A stretch of DNA of 64,000 bases from Leptospira johnsonii (GCF_003112675.1 NZ_BFAY01000007.1:124001-188000); one strand, 5' to 3'. Shown: positions 10,734-22,298, counted from the first letter of the stretch. Made by a program: numbers and translations. Notes: generated by a model from the sequence alone, not told the origin.

Positions 10734-11289
10734 TCTCTATCAAATCATCCAGGTTTTCGAATTTTAATTCCTTCACTTCCACAGGAGCAGGTAAATCGGT
10801 CAGTTTATTTAATCCGAAATGTATCAAAAATTCCTTAGTGGTCCCGTACAATGCAGGCCTTCCTGGAACTTCTTTATTACCCACCGGTTTTACCAGTTTT
10901 TTAGAAATAAGAGAAGTCACCATTGCTCTGGAAGAAACTCCGCGTATATCATCAATTTCAGATAATGTGATGGGTTGTTTATAAGCAATGATCGCCAAAG
11001 TATCCAAACTGGAACGGGAGAGTTGTTCTCTCTTCTTCTCTTTGAAGAGCCTTGCTAAAATTTCAGAATATTTTTCGTTCGTGGAAAATTGGTAAGAGCC
11101 TGCGATCTCTCTAAGAACGAATCCTCCGTCCTTCTCTTGGTAATCCAAGATCAGCTCGTCCAATATATCACGAGCTTCCTGTTTTTCACAGTCTATGGAT
11201 TTTGCGATACTTGCTAGTTTAAGCGGCTCCCCGGAAAGGAAAAGCAGCGCTTCTATCAGTCCTTTTAAGCCGGCTTTGTCGCGTTCCAC
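10720..11289 (-). CDS. scpB: Segregation and condensation protein B
   Basis: A 189-residue ScpB with the winged-helix signature LDTLAIIAYKQPIT followed by IRGVSSRAM. ScpB dimers bind ScpA and the SMC ATPase in the bacterial condensin that compacts and separates chromosomes. It starts at a GTG (11287-11289) with GGGAG upstream, overlapping the end of scpA by 25 bp. The scpA-scpB pair is usual; the link to chemotaxis genes upstream and aromatic amino-acid genes downstream is not. Confidence 0.93.
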   Translation of the reverse strand: MERDKAGLKGLIEALLFLSGEPLKLASIAKSIDCEKQEARDILDELILDYQEKDGGFVLREIAGSYQFSTNEKYSEILARLFKEKKREQLSRSSLDTLAIIAYKQPITLSEIDDIRGVSSRAMVTSLISKKLVKPVGNKEVPGRPALYGTTKEFLIHFGLNKLTDLPAPVEVKELKFENLDDLIENGQE

Positions 11290-12041
11290 GGTTCTCCCAC
11301 CAAGAATATACGGATTTCGCCGAAAGTTTTATGCTGGCGGATGGATACAATTCTCTGCTTGCAGAGCTCCAACATTGCCAGAAAGACGGCTACAATCTCG
11401 GCTTTCTCGGGCTTGACCGTAGAAAACAATTCTTCAAAGGAGATATCCGAACGTTCGACGAGCAGTTCGGAAATGGTACCCATCTTTTCCTCGACAGAAT
11501 ACCGGTGGGGCGCGGTAAGTAAAGCGGGAATCTCGCCTTCATCTTCTCGTTTTTCCAAGATCTCATTAAATGCGGAGATCAGGTCTAAAAGGCTTAGATC
11601 TAGCCAGGATTCGGACTCGTCTATAACCTGATTGGTCTCTCTGGAAAATACTCCCGCTTGGACCTTGTCCACATCTCCCATCTTCTGGGCAGTTAATTGA
11701 AATTTTTTATGTTCTAGAAGTTTTTCGACCAGTTCGGGAGGAAGAGGAGGATCATAATCTTCTTCCTCGAAACCCGGATCGGGTAATAAAGCTTTAGATT
11801 TGAGATAAACTAAATTAGCGGCCATAAGAGCGTATTCCGCTCCCATGTCTATATGAATACTTGCAGAAATCTTAATGAAGTTTAGAAAGTCTTGGGTGAT
11901 CCTAGAAAGGGTTACTTCGAATATATCCACCTTATAACTTTCGATTAGAGACCAGAGAAGACTTAAAGGTCCCTCCGTAATACCACCTTCGGAATTATTC
12001 CATTGAACTACGAAGGATTGTGTGGCGTTTTCTCTTTCCAT
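11265..12041 (-). CDS. scpA: Segregation and condensation protein A
   Basis: A 258-residue kleisin subunit of the SMC-ScpAB complex. The N-terminal region contains GPLSLLWSLIESYKVDIFEV, equivalent to the family GPLDLLLxLI motif, and the middle has LVYLKSKALLPDP. The C-terminal end reads as the winged helix that contacts the SMC head. It lies 4 bp after cheY and overlaps scpB. Confidence 0.92.
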   Translation of the reverse strand: MERENATQSFVVQWNNSEGGITEGPLSLLWSLIESYKVDIFEVTLSRITQDFLNFIKISASIHIDMGAEYALMAANLVYLKSKALLPDPGFEEEDYDPPLPPELVEKLLEHKKFQLTAQKMGDVDKVQAGVFSRETNQVIDESESWLDLSLLDLISAFNEILEKREDEGEIPALLTAPHRYSVEEKMGTISELLVERSDISFEELFSTVKPEKAEIVAVFLAMLELCKQRIVSIRQHKTFGEIRIFLVGEPWNATKPA

Positions 12042-12045
12042 CTTT

Positions 12046-12408
12046 TTAGGAATTCAGTGCTTTTTCTGCCGCCTGTTGCAATCTTTCAGGTGAGAAAGGT
12101 TTTACAACGAAATCCTTCACTCCCATCTTGATCGCTTTCGCAAGAAGTTCTTCCTGACCAAGAGCAGTTACCATGATGATACGCGCTTTCGGATCCAATT
12201 TAAAAATTTCCTGGGCTGCTTCGATCCCGTCTTTTTCTCTCATGGTGATATCCATGGTGACTAGGTCCGGCTTGATCGCTTTGTACTGATCAACAGCGAT
12301 GTTTCCGTTTTCGGCCTCGCCGACGATCTCATGCCCTCCGGCGACGAGTGCGTCCTTCACCATGGTCCTCATGAATTTTGCATCGTCTACTACGAGAATT
12401 CTGGCCAT
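12046..12408 (-). CDS. cheY: Chemotaxis response regulator CheY
   Basis: A stand-alone 120-residue receiver domain. The acidic pair Asp8/Asp9, the phospho-acceptor Asp53 (VTMDIT), Thr81 and Lys103 (VVKPF) are all present, so it should be phosphorylated by CheA. Phospho-CheY then binds the flagellar switch. It starts 2 bp after cheB in the cheW-cheA-cheB-cheY run. Confidence 0.93.
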   Translation of the reverse strand: MARILVVDDAKFMRTMVKDALVAGGHEIVGEAENGNIAVDQYKAIKPDLVTMDITMREKDGIEAAQEIFKLDPKARIIMVTALGQEELLAKAIKMGVKDFVVKPFSPERLQQAAEKALNS

Positions 12409-12410
12409 AA

Positions 12411-13493
12411 TTAGTTTCCCCTTTCTTTAAGAATGGAAAGTATCCTTGATGTTATTGCGCTTACTGGTTCTACGAACTGAACCCCACCCATTTCGATGGC
12501 TTGGCGATTCATTCCGAAGATCACGGAGCTGTCCTCGTCTTGGGCGACGGTAGAAGCTCCGGCCTCTCTCATTCTGAAAGTCGCCGCCGCTCCATCCTTA
12601 CCCATGCCGGTCATAATCACACCGACTAAGGCGCTCCCGTATTCCCGGATTGCGCTGTCGAATAAAACTTCGACTGAGGGCCTGTGTCCATTTACCAGTG
12701 CTTCCCTACCTAAGGCAATCCATTTACGTCCTGCCTTAGATTCGATCTTCAAATGTGCATCACCCGGAGCCACGTAACCTGTTCCGGGACGAACTTCTTC
12801 TCCATCCTCGGCTTCCTTTATGTTGATTTTAGAGTGATCGTTTAAACGAGAAGCAAAAGCTTTTGTAAAACCTACAGGCATATGTTGTACGACGAAAATT
12901 GGTAGATGAAAATTCTCAGGAAAATCAGAAAAAACCGTCTGTAATGCTTTTGGGCCGCCGGTAGATGTTCCTATACAAACAGCTTCCACAGCTTTTTTTC
13001 CATCTTTGAAAATTTTACTTTTGACCGCATCTACTAGTTTTTTTGGATCAAGGCCCGCATGACTTGGTCTCAAGCTTTCGAAATAAGCAAGTATTCTATT
13101 CCTAAGGACTGTACCGATTTCTTCCGGATTGAATTGGTTACTGGAAGAAGGTTTCGGAACGAAATCGATGGCTCCATATTCTAACGCTTTGAAAGTTGCT
13201 TCCGCTCCGTGTTGAGTTAGAACGGAAAGCATCATTACCGGAATACCCAATTTTCGTTTCTGAAGTTCTTGTAACGCGGAAAGCCCATCCATCACAGGCA
13301 TCTCCACATCTAAAATGACGATGTCCGGTCTGAGTTTTGTGGCGAGTTCAATACAATCCACTCCGGTTTTACCGGTAGCTATAACTTGGATCCTACTTTC
13401 TTTTTTGATCTGGTCCGAAATAATATTTCGCACCAAAAGAGAGTCGTCTATGATCACGACCCGAATCGAATGATCCGCGGGAGTTCCTACCAC
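12411..13493 (-). CDS. cheB: Chemotaxis protein-glutamate methylesterase CheB
   Basis: A 360-residue protein with an N-terminal receiver (Asp62 in ILDVEMP) and a C-terminal methylesterase domain. The catalytic Ser is in GTSTGGP, the His in VQHMPVGFT and the Asp in GMGKDGA. It removes methyl groups from chemoreceptors during adaptation and may also deamidate them. It starts at a GTG with AGGA upstream, after cheA. No cheR is in the window. Confidence 0.95.
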   Translation of the reverse strand: MVGTPADHSIRVVIIDDSLLVRNIISDQIKKESRIQVIATGKTGVDCIELATKLRPDIVILDVEMPVMDGLSALQELQKRKLGIPVMMLSVLTQHGAEATFKALEYGAIDFVPKPSSSNQFNPEEIGTVLRNRILAYFESLRPSHAGLDPKKLVDAVKSKIFKDGKKAVEAVCIGTSTGGPKALQTVFSDFPENFHLPIFVVQHMPVGFTKAFASRLNDHSKINIKEAEDGEEVRPGTGYVAPGDAHLKIESKAGRKWIALGREALVNGHRPSVEVLFDSAIREYGSALVGVIMTGMGKDGAAATFRMREAGASTVAQDEDSSVIFGMNRQAIEMGGVQFVEPVSAITSRILSILKERGN

Positions 13494-13509
13494 GACAAAA
13501 TCCTAGTGT

Positions 13510-16500
13510 TTAAAATTTCGGAAGCAAACTCATGAGTTCATCGAAGTCCGGAAGGAATAAAAGTACTCCTAACAGGTTGTTTCCCTCATGATTAAATTCA
13601 GTGAGCATACTTAAGAACTTAGTTCTTTCTGGTTTAACTGCATCTAGAACTTCTAGGAAGGTTCCTTCCACAAGTTCAGGAACATCAGGCATCACACTCA
13701 CTTTCGCCTTATTGGAAATAGAGTTCAAAACGGAAGCGCAAACTATGTTTGCAATCTCGGATAGAACGCTCTTAGTATCATCGTCCAAAGCGTCTCCGCT
13801 TGCGGTAGTATCCAAAAGTTCTATAGCCAGATTCTTGGCGTTCTCTCTGGAGAACATCATAAGCATATTCCCGTTCAGATCTCCGTTCATTCTGACCTTC
13901 ATTCCGTAGAATTTATCGTCGGAAAAACGGATCTCAGAAGCCAGACCTTCCTTATCATTCATGATAATTTCAGGAATAAACAGGTCCACGTTCCTGTTCA
14001 GGATCTGAGAAAGGACCATACCGGCATTCATCATACCTGTGTTTACAACCGATTCTATCTTCTTGATCTGTTCCTTGGTCAGGTTTCCGGTGAAGTCCTT
14101 AGTGTGAGAAACAGACATCATTCTCTGTTTTTTCTGCTCTAAGAAACCTTCTATAATATGATCTGCTCTTTTTCTCTCTTCGTCCGAGACGGGAGAATCA
14201 GAGATCAATTCATTGATATGAGATCTGTAAGCTTCTTCCATTCCTTCTTTTTTAGCGGCAGGTCTTTCCAGAACCGCGGTGTTGGAAGAAAGTTCGGAAG
14301 TACTATCCGAAGAAGTGATCAATTTGTCCTCGGAAGGTCGGATCTCCATAGTGGACTTGATCGGAGTGGAAGAAATTTCTCTTTCTAGTTCTTCTTTTGC
14401 TACGATCACTTTTTTGGAGTCGTCCGATTTTTTACGTTCGTTCTTCTTACGACGTTCTCTTTCTCGAGTAGTGATCTCGTGAAGTTTATGATTATAAACG
14501 TTGGTTGGATTAGAAGTTTTTTGGATATATTTCTCTTCTTCCGTTTCGATGGTTCGGATCGTGCTGATACGTTTCATCGTTTCCAGATGATAGTTTACAT
14601 ATCTTGCATTCTCTTCTAACTCTGCGGCAAATTCCACAAGCCCAGGAATATCTAAAACCATGATAATGGTTCCGTCTCCCATGATGGAAGCTCCTGTAAG
14701 TCCCTTGATATTTTTGAAGTTTTTCTCCAAGGACTTGATGACTGTTTCGTGTTTTCCAACGAGTTCGTCCACCATGAAGCCTAACTTGCGGCCTTTGTAT
14801 TGAACGATTACAACTGGGAATTCTTCCCTATCAGTTTTGTCCTGAAGACCCAAGATACGATTCAATCTGTAGATAGGAAGAACCTCTCCTCTTAGATTGA
14901 TGATCTCGTTTCCTTCTAAAGTAGTGATCTGTTCGTTGTTTACCTTAATGGTCTCGTTCACTTCAGAAAGTGGGAACGCGTATACTTCTTCTTCCATTAC
15001 GATTAGAATAGAAGGAATGATCGCAAGTGCTTGAGGAAAGGACAGAACGAAAGAAGTTCCGGATCCTTTCTGAGATTGGATGAGAATTTTACCTTTGAAT
15101 TCTTGGATGAGGCTATTGACCACATTCATTCCCACGCCGCGACCTGAAATATCGGTGATCTTGTCAGCAGTGGAGAAACCAGGCGCAAAAATGAATTGGT
15201 AGATATCACTTTCTTCCAAAGCAAGAGCATCCGTTTCGGAAACGAGTCCCTTCTCTATTGCTTTTTTGCGGATCTTATCTAGATCCAATCCGCGACCATC
15301 GTCACGGATCTCTACCATAATATTGCTACCGCCTTGGTAAGCGTTCAGCTCTACGATTCCCGTTTCAGGTTTGCCTAACCGTTTTCTGTCTTCGGGAGAT
15401 TCGATACCATGATCCACCGAGTTTCTGATCAAGTGGAGAAGTGGCTCTCCTAATGCATCGATCACTTTTTTGTCCAGCTCGGTGGACTCTCCGTTCAAGA
15501 CCAGATCCACTGTTTTTCCAGTTTCTAAAGAAAGGTCTCTGACCAAACGGGAGAAACGACGGAAGACTGTGGAAATAGGTACCATCCGGATATTCATAAT
15601 ACCGGATTGGAGTTCTTTGGAAATACGATTGATAAGATCGATGCGGCCTTTGAGTTCGTTGAACAACTGATCATCCCCGAATGTGCGGAGAAGATCGTCG
15701 TAAATTTTCTGGAAGCCAGAGTTTGTGATCACAAGCTCGCCCACGTTATTCATGAGCTGGTCCAACTTGTCGGAAGATACCTTAATACTTTTTAAAGTGA
15801 TTTTTGCTTCGCTACTTCTCTCTTCTTCATCCAGTTGGTAGGAAGAAGCAATTCCGGATTCCGAAAAACCGCTGAGCTTAAACTCTTGGATCATCAGGTT
15901 TTCTACCATGTCTACATTAGCAGCTTTAGTAAGTTCTTCTTGGGATTCGGAACTTACGATCAGGATAGAAAGATACGGAGCCTCTGTTCCATTCTCCAAT
16001 TCTTCCCCGCTGGGCTTGGTGCGGAATACATGGCCCAAGTTTTTCAGGTTTTGGACAATAAGAGTATAACGTAAGCCCTTCATTGGAGAATCTTTTTTGA
16101 GTCCCACTTTTAAGAGCCAAGGTTTTCCGGAACCGTTTCTAAGGATTTCTTCCAGTTCTTTCTGATCGTCCGAGTCCAAGTCGATTCCGTTACCTGGGAG
16201 TTCTTCCTGTTTAGCGACAGGAGTAGCAGATTGAGAGATAGATCTTCCGGAAGTTTTTGGAGCGGCCGCAACATCCGGATTTTTTTCGTAAGCTTCTAGT
16301 CTTTGGATCATTTCCGTATACGGAGTATCCACTTTTTTACCGGCAGAAACATTCACGATCACGTTCTTGATAAGATCAAAACATTGGAATAAAAGATTTA
16401 CGAGAGATAGATTGACCGCAAGTTTTCCATCCCGGATACTTTGGAGAAGGTTCTCCATTTTATGGGCCAGGTCGGAAAGATTATATAATCCAACGAAAGC

Positions 16501-16662
16501 AGCGGAACTTTTTAAAGAGTGAGCCGCGCGAAAAATATCATTGATGGTTTGAGGATCGGATTGGTCCTTTTCCAGCTTTAGAAGATTCGCATTTAGCTCT
16601 TCTATCTGGTCTTCGGATTCTTCCAAAAAGAGTTCTGTGTATTCGCCGAGTACTCCTGCCAT
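13510..16662 (-). CDS. cheA: CheA histidine kinase fused to a C-terminal CheC-like domain
   Basis: At 1050 residues this is much longer than a usual CheA. In order: an HPt domain with the phospho-acceptor His48 (FRAAHSLK); a P2-like region at about 155-280; a dimerisation helix pair (about 285-350); the ATP-binding domain with NSVDHGIE, DDGRGL and ISGRGVGMNVV; a CheW-like domain to about residue 690; a charged basic/acidic linker; and a CheC/CheX-type domain at about 850-1050. The last has one complete phosphatase consensus (Ser965, Glu969, Asn972, Pro995) and a degenerate one (Ser871 in place of Glu, Asn874, Pro897). One polypeptide may therefore both phosphorylate CheY and dephosphorylate CheY-P. 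A strong GGGGAGG precedes the ATG inside cheW. Confidence 0.93.
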   Translation of the reverse strand: MAGVLGEYTELFLEESEDQIEELNANLLKLEKDQSDPQTINDIFRAAHSLKSSAAFVGLYNLSDLAHKMENLLQSIRDGKLAVNLSLVNLLFQCFDLIKNVIVNVSAGKKVDTPYTEMIQRLEAYEKNPDVAAAPKTSGRSISQSATPVAKQEELPGNGIDLDSDDQKELEEILRNGSGKPWLLKVGLKKDSPMKGLRYTLIVQNLKNLGHVFRTKPSGEELENGTEAPYLSILIVSSESQEELTKAANVDMVENLMIQEFKLSGFSESGIASSYQLDEEERSSEAKITLKSIKVSSDKLDQLMNNVGELVITNSGFQKIYDDLLRTFGDDQLFNELKGRIDLINRISKELQSGIMNIRMVPISTVFRRFSRLVRDLSLETGKTVDLVLNGESTELDKKVIDALGEPLLHLIRNSVDHGIESPEDRKRLGKPETGIVELNAYQGGSNIMVEIRDDGRGLDLDKIRKKAIEKGLVSETDALALEESDIYQFIFAPGFSTADKITDISGRGVGMNVVNSLIQEFKGKILIQSQKGSGTSFVLSFPQALAIIPSILIVMEEEVYAFPLSEVNETIKVNNEQITTLEGNEIINLRGEVLPIYRLNRILGLQDKTDREEFPVVIVQYKGRKLGFMVDELVGKHETVIKSLEKNFKNIKGLTGASIMGDGTIIMVLDIPGLVEFAAELEENARYVNYHLETMKRISTIRTIETEEEKYIQKTSNPTNVYNHKLHEITTRERERRKKNERKKSDDSKKVIVAKEELEREISSTPIKSTMEIRPSEDKLITSSDSTSELSSNTAVLERPAAKKEGMEEAYRSHINELISDSPVSDEERKRADHIIEGFLEQKKQRMMSVSHTKDFTGNLTKEQIKKIESVVNTGMMNAGMVLSQILNRNVDLFIPEIIMNDKEGLASEIRFSDDKFYGMKVRMNGDLNGNMLMMFSRENAKNLAIELLDTTASGDALDDDTKSVLSEIANIVCASVLNSISNKAKVSVMPDVPELVEGTFLEVLDAVKPERTKFLSMLTEFNHEGNNLLGVLLFLPDFDELMSLLPKF

Positions 16663-17202
16663 TTACGCTTCCTCCCCTGCATAATCCATGACCTTAGAAA
16701 GATTCAAGTTCAGGATCAGAGATTCTTCGAACTGGCTGACAGATTCTATAAGTTCGCTATAATTCACACTCAGGTCTTCGTCAGCTTGGCTGACCTTGTC
16801 TTTACGGATCTTAACCACTTGTTTAACGGAGTCAACTAGGAGCCCTGCCCTTTTTTCTCCTGCGACCACTACAATGATCCGAGTGGAAGGAAGAATATCA
16901 CAAAAACCTAATCCGAAAAGTTCCTTCAGATCCATGATCGGAATGATCTCACCTCTTAAGTTGATCACTCCCAGTATAAAACCTTCCACGTTGGGAATTC
17001 TTGTGATCGGTACCGGTTTTAGGATCTCGTGGATGTAAAGAATATCGATCCCGAAAATTTCCTTATCCACTTCGAATGTAAGAAATTCTTGGAGGGACTC
17101 TAATTCTCTCTCTTCTTGGTTTTGTTCCGCGTGGTTGTTTTTATCTAAGGTTTTCACCGGTTCTCCGCCACTTACTCTTTCAAAACGGAAACCTTGGGCC
17201 AA
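16663..17202 (-). CDS. cheW: Chemotaxis coupling protein CheW
   Basis: A CheW-domain protein linking chemoreceptors to CheA. The domain begins near LQEFLTFEVDKEIFGIDI and includes GVINLRGEIIPIMDL and VDSVKQVVKI. A polar 40-residue extension precedes it. The longest frame starts at a TTG at 17200-17202; a GTG eleven codons in is an alternative, so the start is uncertain. Its stop codon abuts the cheA ATG. It heads the cheW-cheA-cheB-cheY set. Confidence 0.92.
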   Translation of the reverse strand: MAQGFRFERVSGGEPVKTLDKNNHAEQNQEERELESLQEFLTFEVDKEIFGIDILYIHEILKPVPITRIPNVEGFILGVINLRGEIIPIMDLKELFGLGFCDILPSTRIIVVVAGEKRAGLLVDSVKQVVKIRKDKVSQADEDLSVNYSELIESVSQFEESLILNLNLSKVMDYAGEEA

Positions 17203-17261
17203 GTTCCCGGCTTAGTACATTGTCGGTAGAGAGCCCCCTGAAAAAGAAACTCCCCATCGAA

Positions 17262-17849
17262 TTATCCGACTGATTTTTCTCCCATTTTACCGGGAAAGCA
17301 ATGGTTTTTTTTCTCCGTAATCACAGTACCTGCTTTCAGATCATGGGGTTCCGCGGAAAAATCGCAAGGGTATAGGTCCTCGAAAGAAAGGCCAATCATT
17401 TTTTCCGAAACTATATCCTTTAGAGAACGATCGTAAAAACCTTTTCCTCTTCCGAGCCTCGCCCCTTCCCCATTCCAACCCAGAGCAGGAACTAAGATCC
17501 AATCCGCATCTTCCGGTTTTAGATTCCCTTCTCCCGTCGGTTCCAAAATACCGAAAGCACCTTTGGAAAATCCGGAACCTGGCTTAAATTCCAGTCCTGA
17601 ATTTGTTACTTTTGGAAAAAATATGTCTAAAACAAAATTCCCCGTCTGCGAAGAAGAATCTAACGGTAGAAAAGGAGAAATTTCAAAATCATCAGCAACA
17701 TAGGAGATGATCTTTAGGTTAGAAGAACTTGAGCTATGTCTCAGAAATTCCAAAAGATTGGAACGGATCCTTTCTTCTTTTTCTTTCCTGGAAGGAACTT
17801 CCAGGAGAAGAGATTTTATTTTTTTTCTGGCTTCCGATTTAGAAACCAA
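17262..17849 (-). CDS. 5-formyltetrahydrofolate cyclo-ligase
   Basis: A 195-residue member of the 5-FTHF cyclo-ligase (MTHFS/YgfA) family, which converts 5-formyl-THF to 5,10-methenyl-THF using ATP. The C-terminal motif RLGRGKGFYDR is diagnostic, preceded by ILVPALGWN. It starts at a TTG one base after the zapA stop, so it is probably translated by coupling. The zapA-cyclo-ligase neighbourhood is common in bacteria; no room for 6S RNA exists between them here. Confidence 0.9.
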   Translation of the reverse strand: MVSKSEARKKIKSLLLEVPSRKEKEERIRSNLLEFLRHSSSSSNLKIISYVADDFEISPFLPLDSSSQTGNFVLDIFFPKVTNSGLEFKPGSGFSKGAFGILEPTGEGNLKPEDADWILVPALGWNGEGARLGRGKGFYDRSLKDIVSEKMIGLSFEDLYPCDFSAEPHDLKAGTVITEKKNHCFPGKMGEKSVG

Positions 17850-17850
17850 A

Positions 17851-18150
17851 TCAAAGATCTCCGATCAAACCTTCTTCTAAAAGAGTGATCAATTTTTTGG
17901 TCTTTTCTTCCGCCTCGGGAGAAGAAGGTCCTGATTCGCCGGTTTGGTTTTTGGATTGTTCTAATTCGTCTGCGAAGTTTAAAGCGGCGAGTACCGCAAG
18001 TTTCAATTTAGGTGCATTAGGCATTCCTAATTGTAACTCTCGGACTTTTCGGTCCACCAGTTCGGCGAGCCTATGGATATATTCCGGATCGGTATCGCCT
18101 ACTATGGTATAGTCGTCGCCCAGTATACGAGCTTTGACTCTCTCACTCAT
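17851..18150 (-). CDS. zapA: Cell division protein ZapA
   Basis: A 99-residue protein beginning with the ZapA head domain (VKARILGDDYTI, then YIHRLAELVDRKVREL) followed by a helical tail (LKLAVLAALNFADEL). ZapA binds and bundles FtsZ filaments at midcell. It lies 5 bp after the coiled-coil gene and one base before the cyclo-ligase gene. Confidence 0.88.
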   Translation of the reverse strand: MSERVKARILGDDYTIVGDTDPEYIHRLAELVDRKVRELQLGMPNAPKLKLAVLAALNFADELEQSKNQTGESGPSSPEAEEKTKKLITLLEEGLIGDL

Positions 18151-18155
18151 AAAAA

Positions 18156-18833
<678 letters not shown>

Positions 18834-18991
18834 AGTGCGAACCTCGTTCTCCTTTATTGGAGTGGTTTTTTTTTATAAAAATACACTTAGAGCGAAATTT
18901 CGTCTAAATATTTCAGACTGCCCATCGGCAAAATCCATCCCATTTTTCATCTTTCTAAAAAAGAGAAAAACCTTTTTTTCTAAAAACGAAG

Positions 18992-19015
18992 AAAGCCCGT
19001 AGAATTACGGGCTTT
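18992..19015 (-). terminator. Rho-independent terminator of the thrS-infC-rpmI-rplT operon
   Basis: A perfect 10-bp stem (AAAGCCCGTA / TACGGGCTTT, four-base loop) lies about 48 bp after the rplT stop. On the minus strand it is followed by TCTTCGTTTTT. It separates the translation operon from the zapB-like gene. Confidence 0.85.
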
Positions 19016-19063
19016 TTCAGGCAAAGAAGGTCCGAAAACCGGACCTCCGTTAGGGCAATATGA

Positions 19064-19417
19064 TTATGCCGCTACCTTGATTTTTTCAACTAAAGCGTTG
19101 AAAGTTTCTTTGTCGCTAAATGCAAGTTCTGCCAGGGCTTTTCTGTCCAAGGAAATGTTGGCTTTTTTCAGACCATGGATGAACTGAGAATAAGAAAGTC
19201 CAGCTTCGCGAGCTGCAGCATTAATACGAATAATCCACAGTTTGCGGAAATCACGTTTTTTAGCTCTTCTGTCTCTGTACGCCCATTGACCCGCTTTCAT
19301 TACCGCGGATTTTGCGGTTCTGTAAAGTTTGGATCTCGCTCCCCTGAAACCTTTAGCGGTTTTTAGGATTTTTTTACGACGATTCTTGTGTATGGTTCCG
19401 TTTGTTGCGCGTGGCAT
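19064..19417 (-). CDS. rplT: Large-subunit ribosomal protein bL20
   Basis: A 117-residue, very basic protein with the bL20 pattern: [19 protein letters not shown], then [17 protein letters not shown] and a C-terminal globular part ([21 protein letters not shown]). It binds 23S rRNA early in 50S assembly and in some bacteria represses its own operon. Its ATG touches the rpmI stop. Confidence 0.97.
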   Translation of the reverse strand: MPRATNGTIHKNRRKKILKTAKGFRGARSKLYRTAKSAVMKAGQWAYRDRRAKKRDFRKLWIIRINAAAREAGLSYSQFIHGLKKANISLDRKALAELAFSDKETFNALVEKIKVAA

Positions 19418-19620
19418 TATCGAACTCCGTAAGGCATGAGTCTAACGATTGCTTTCCAATCCGCATCCACTACCAAAGTCATTCCTCTCAGACGACGACG
19501 TCTTTTAGGGCCTTTTTTGGTAAGAATGTGACGGGTGTTCATACTCTTCCGTTTTATTTTGTTATTTTTGGAAAACTTGAACCGTTTTGCTGCGGCTCTA
19601 TTTGTTTTAAGCTTAGGCAT
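19417..19620 (-). CDS. rpmI: Large-subunit ribosomal protein bL35
   Basis: A 67-residue basic protein starting [20 protein letters not shown], with the typical [16 protein letters not shown] region. It sits between infC and rplT in the conserved order and overlaps rplT by one base. Confidence 0.96.
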   Translation of the reverse strand: MPKLKTNRAAAKRFKFSKNNKIKRKSMNTRHILTKKGPKRRRRLRGMTLVVDADWKAIVRLMPYGVR

Positions 19621-19658
19621 TTCCTTACCTCGATAACTCCTGACTCTAACTCTTTCTC

Positions 19659-20204
<546 letters not shown>

Positions 20205-20297
20205 TCAATCTCCGGTTTTTTCCAATTTTTTGGCCAATAGGCTGGGTTTCAAGCGATTTTCTCCGCAGACGGCCAAGTACATCAAGTAGAATTTAGT

Positions 20298-22298
20298 TCA
20301 AAGTCCTTCCGAGACTTCCTTTTCGAGCAAAGAGTAAAATTCGGAATACGACATAGAAATCGTTTCCTCACTTCCTCGCTTACGCACTGCAACCGTTCCG
20401 GATTCCTTCTCCTTTTGGCCCAATACCAGAAGGTAATTTGCCTTTTTGAGGATGGAATCACGGATCTTGGCCCCGATCTTCTCGTTACGGAAATCGCCTT
20501 CTGCCCTAAAGCCCAAATCAATGAGCTTTTTCAAGATCTCGGATCCGTAATCCTGCACATTTTCGGTTACGGTCAGAACACGTATTTGGTTGGGAGAGAT
20601 CCAAAGTGGGAACTTTCCTTCGAAATGTTCGATTAGGATCCCGATAAATCTTTCCAATGATCCGTAGATCGCCCGATGGATCATGACCGGTCTTTTTTTG
20701 GCTCCGTCAGAATCGGTATAATCCAATTCAAAACGATCCGGCATGGAGAAGTCTATCTGCACAGTTCCGCATTGCCACATTCTTCCGATAGAATCCTTGA
20801 TATTAAATTCTATCTTAGGTCCGTAGAATGCGCCTTCTCCTTCTTTAATGGAGAATGGAATATTTCTCTTTTCCAAAGCTTGCCTGAGAGCGTTGGTCGC
20901 AAACTCCCAATCTTCGTCCTTACCTTGCGATTTTTCCGGACGAGTGGCTATATAAGTTTTAAATTCTTGAAATCCGAACTTCTTATACACGTTAAAAGTG
21001 AAGTCTATAATATCCAATACTTCTGTTTCCAGATAATCCAAAGGTGCATAGATATGCGCATCATCTTGGGTAAAGGCTCTCACTCTGAAAAGTCCGTGAA
21101 GAACTCCATGCAATTCATGACGATGCACGCTTCCTAATTCCGCGAATCTAAGAGGAAGTTCCTTATAAGAATGAAGATGGTGCTTATAGATCAAACTACA
21201 GCCAGGACAGTTCATCGGTTTGATCGCGAATTCTTCTTCGTCGATTGCAACAAAATACATGTTCTCGTTGAAATTGTCCCAGTGACCGCTCCTTCTCCAT
21301 AACTCAGAAGAAAGTACAGCAGGAGTTTTGATCTCTTGGTATCCTCGTCTGGCACATTCTTTACGAATATAATCAGCTAATGCGTTCCATAGAGTAGTCC
21401 CTTTCGGATGCCAAAATGGAAATCCTGGCGCTTCCGGTTGGAACGAGAATAGATCCATTTCTTTTCCGATCTTTCTGTGGTCCCTTTTTTTGGCCTCTTC
21501 CAATTGGAAGACGTACTCGTCCAATTCCTTCTTACTTGGAAATGCGATCCCGTAAATTCGGGTGAGCATACGATTGTTTTTATCCGCTTTCCAATAAGCT
21601 CCGGAAAGTGCAGTCAACTTGAATGCTTTCAAAAATCCGGAACGCGGAATATGAGGTCCTCTACAAAGGTCGAACCATTCTCCCATTCCATAGATGGAAA
21701 CTTTTTCGTCAGGGATCTGACCCACGATCTCGATCTTGTAATTCTCTCCCATTTTTTCGAAAACGGAAATTGCTTCTTTTTTGTCCCAGACCTTGCGGAA
21801 AACTTCGAAGTCTGAATCCACGATCTTCTTCATCTCCGCTTCTATCTTCGGAAAATCTTCTGGAGTGATCACGGTCTCTGTGAAATCAATATCGTAATAG
21901 AAGAAGCCGGGGCCGTTTTCGATGACGGGACCTACGGTTAATTTTGCATCTTTGTATAAATTCTGGACCGCCATTCCTAGTAAGTGAGCCGCAGAATGTT
22001 GGAAGGTTTCCCAACCTTCTTTGTCTTGGAAGGTCAAAACTTCCAACTTGGGTGTGGTGTTAGAGGTGGTTGTGGAATCAATGGTCCGGCTAAGATCCAA
22101 AACGTCTGTCCCATTCAAACGGACTGCTAGCGCCTTGTTCTTTAAGAACGGAAGTTGGGATTCTATAAAATCCTTATATGAGGAGCCGGCGGATACTTCT
22201 TTAGAGCTTCCATCCGGTAAAATAAATTTGACTGACTGATTTTGAACTGCCACAGCTACCCCTGCTTCCATTCCGTCGATACACGGTTTTTTTCGCAA
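20298..22298 (-). CDS. thrS: Threonyl-tRNA synthetase
   Basis: A full-length class II synthetase of about 650-666 residues. It has an N-terminal TGS domain ([13 protein letters not shown]), the editing domain ([11 protein letters not shown]), a catalytic core with [12 protein letters not shown], the motif 2 region [19 protein letters not shown], motif 3 ending [10 protein letters not shown], and a C-terminal anticodon-binding domain. The longest frame opens with MRKKPCIDG; an ATG nine codons in and a GTG at 22253, the latter with AGGGG upstream, are alternatives, so the start is uncertain. It heads thrS-infC-rpmI-rplT. Confidence 0.95.
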   Translation of the reverse strand: MRKKPCIDGMEAGVAVAVQNQSVKFILPDGSSKEVSAGSSYKDFIESQLPFLKNKALAVRLNGTDVLDLSRTIDSTTTSNTTPKLEVLTFQDKEGWETFQHSAAHLLGMAVQNLYKDAKLTVGPVIENGPGFFYYDIDFTETVITPEDFPKIEAEMKKIVDSDFEVFRKVWDKKEAISVFEKMGENYKIEIVGQIPDEKVSIYGMGEWFDLCRGPHIPRSGFLKAFKLTALSGAYWKADKNNRMLTRIYGIAFPSKKELDEYVFQLEEAKKRDHRKIGKEMDLFSFQPEAPGFPFWHPKGTTLWNALADYIRKECARRGYQEIKTPAVLSSELWRRSGHWDNFNENMYFVAIDEEEFAIKPMNCPGCSLIYKHHLHSYKELPLRFAELGSVHRHELHGVLHGLFRVRAFTQDDAHIYAPLDYLETEVLDIIDFTFNVYKKFGFQEFKTYIATRPEKSQGKDEDWEFATNALRQALEKRNIPFSIKEGEGAFYGPKIEFNIKDSIGRMWQCGTVQIDFSMPDRFELDYTDSDGAKKRPVMIHRAIYGSLERFIGILIEHFEGKFPLWISPNQIRVLTVTENVQDYGSEILKKLIDLGFRAEGDFRNEKIGAKIRDSILKKANYLLVLGQKEKESGTVAVRKRGSEETISMSYSEFYSLLEKEVSEGL

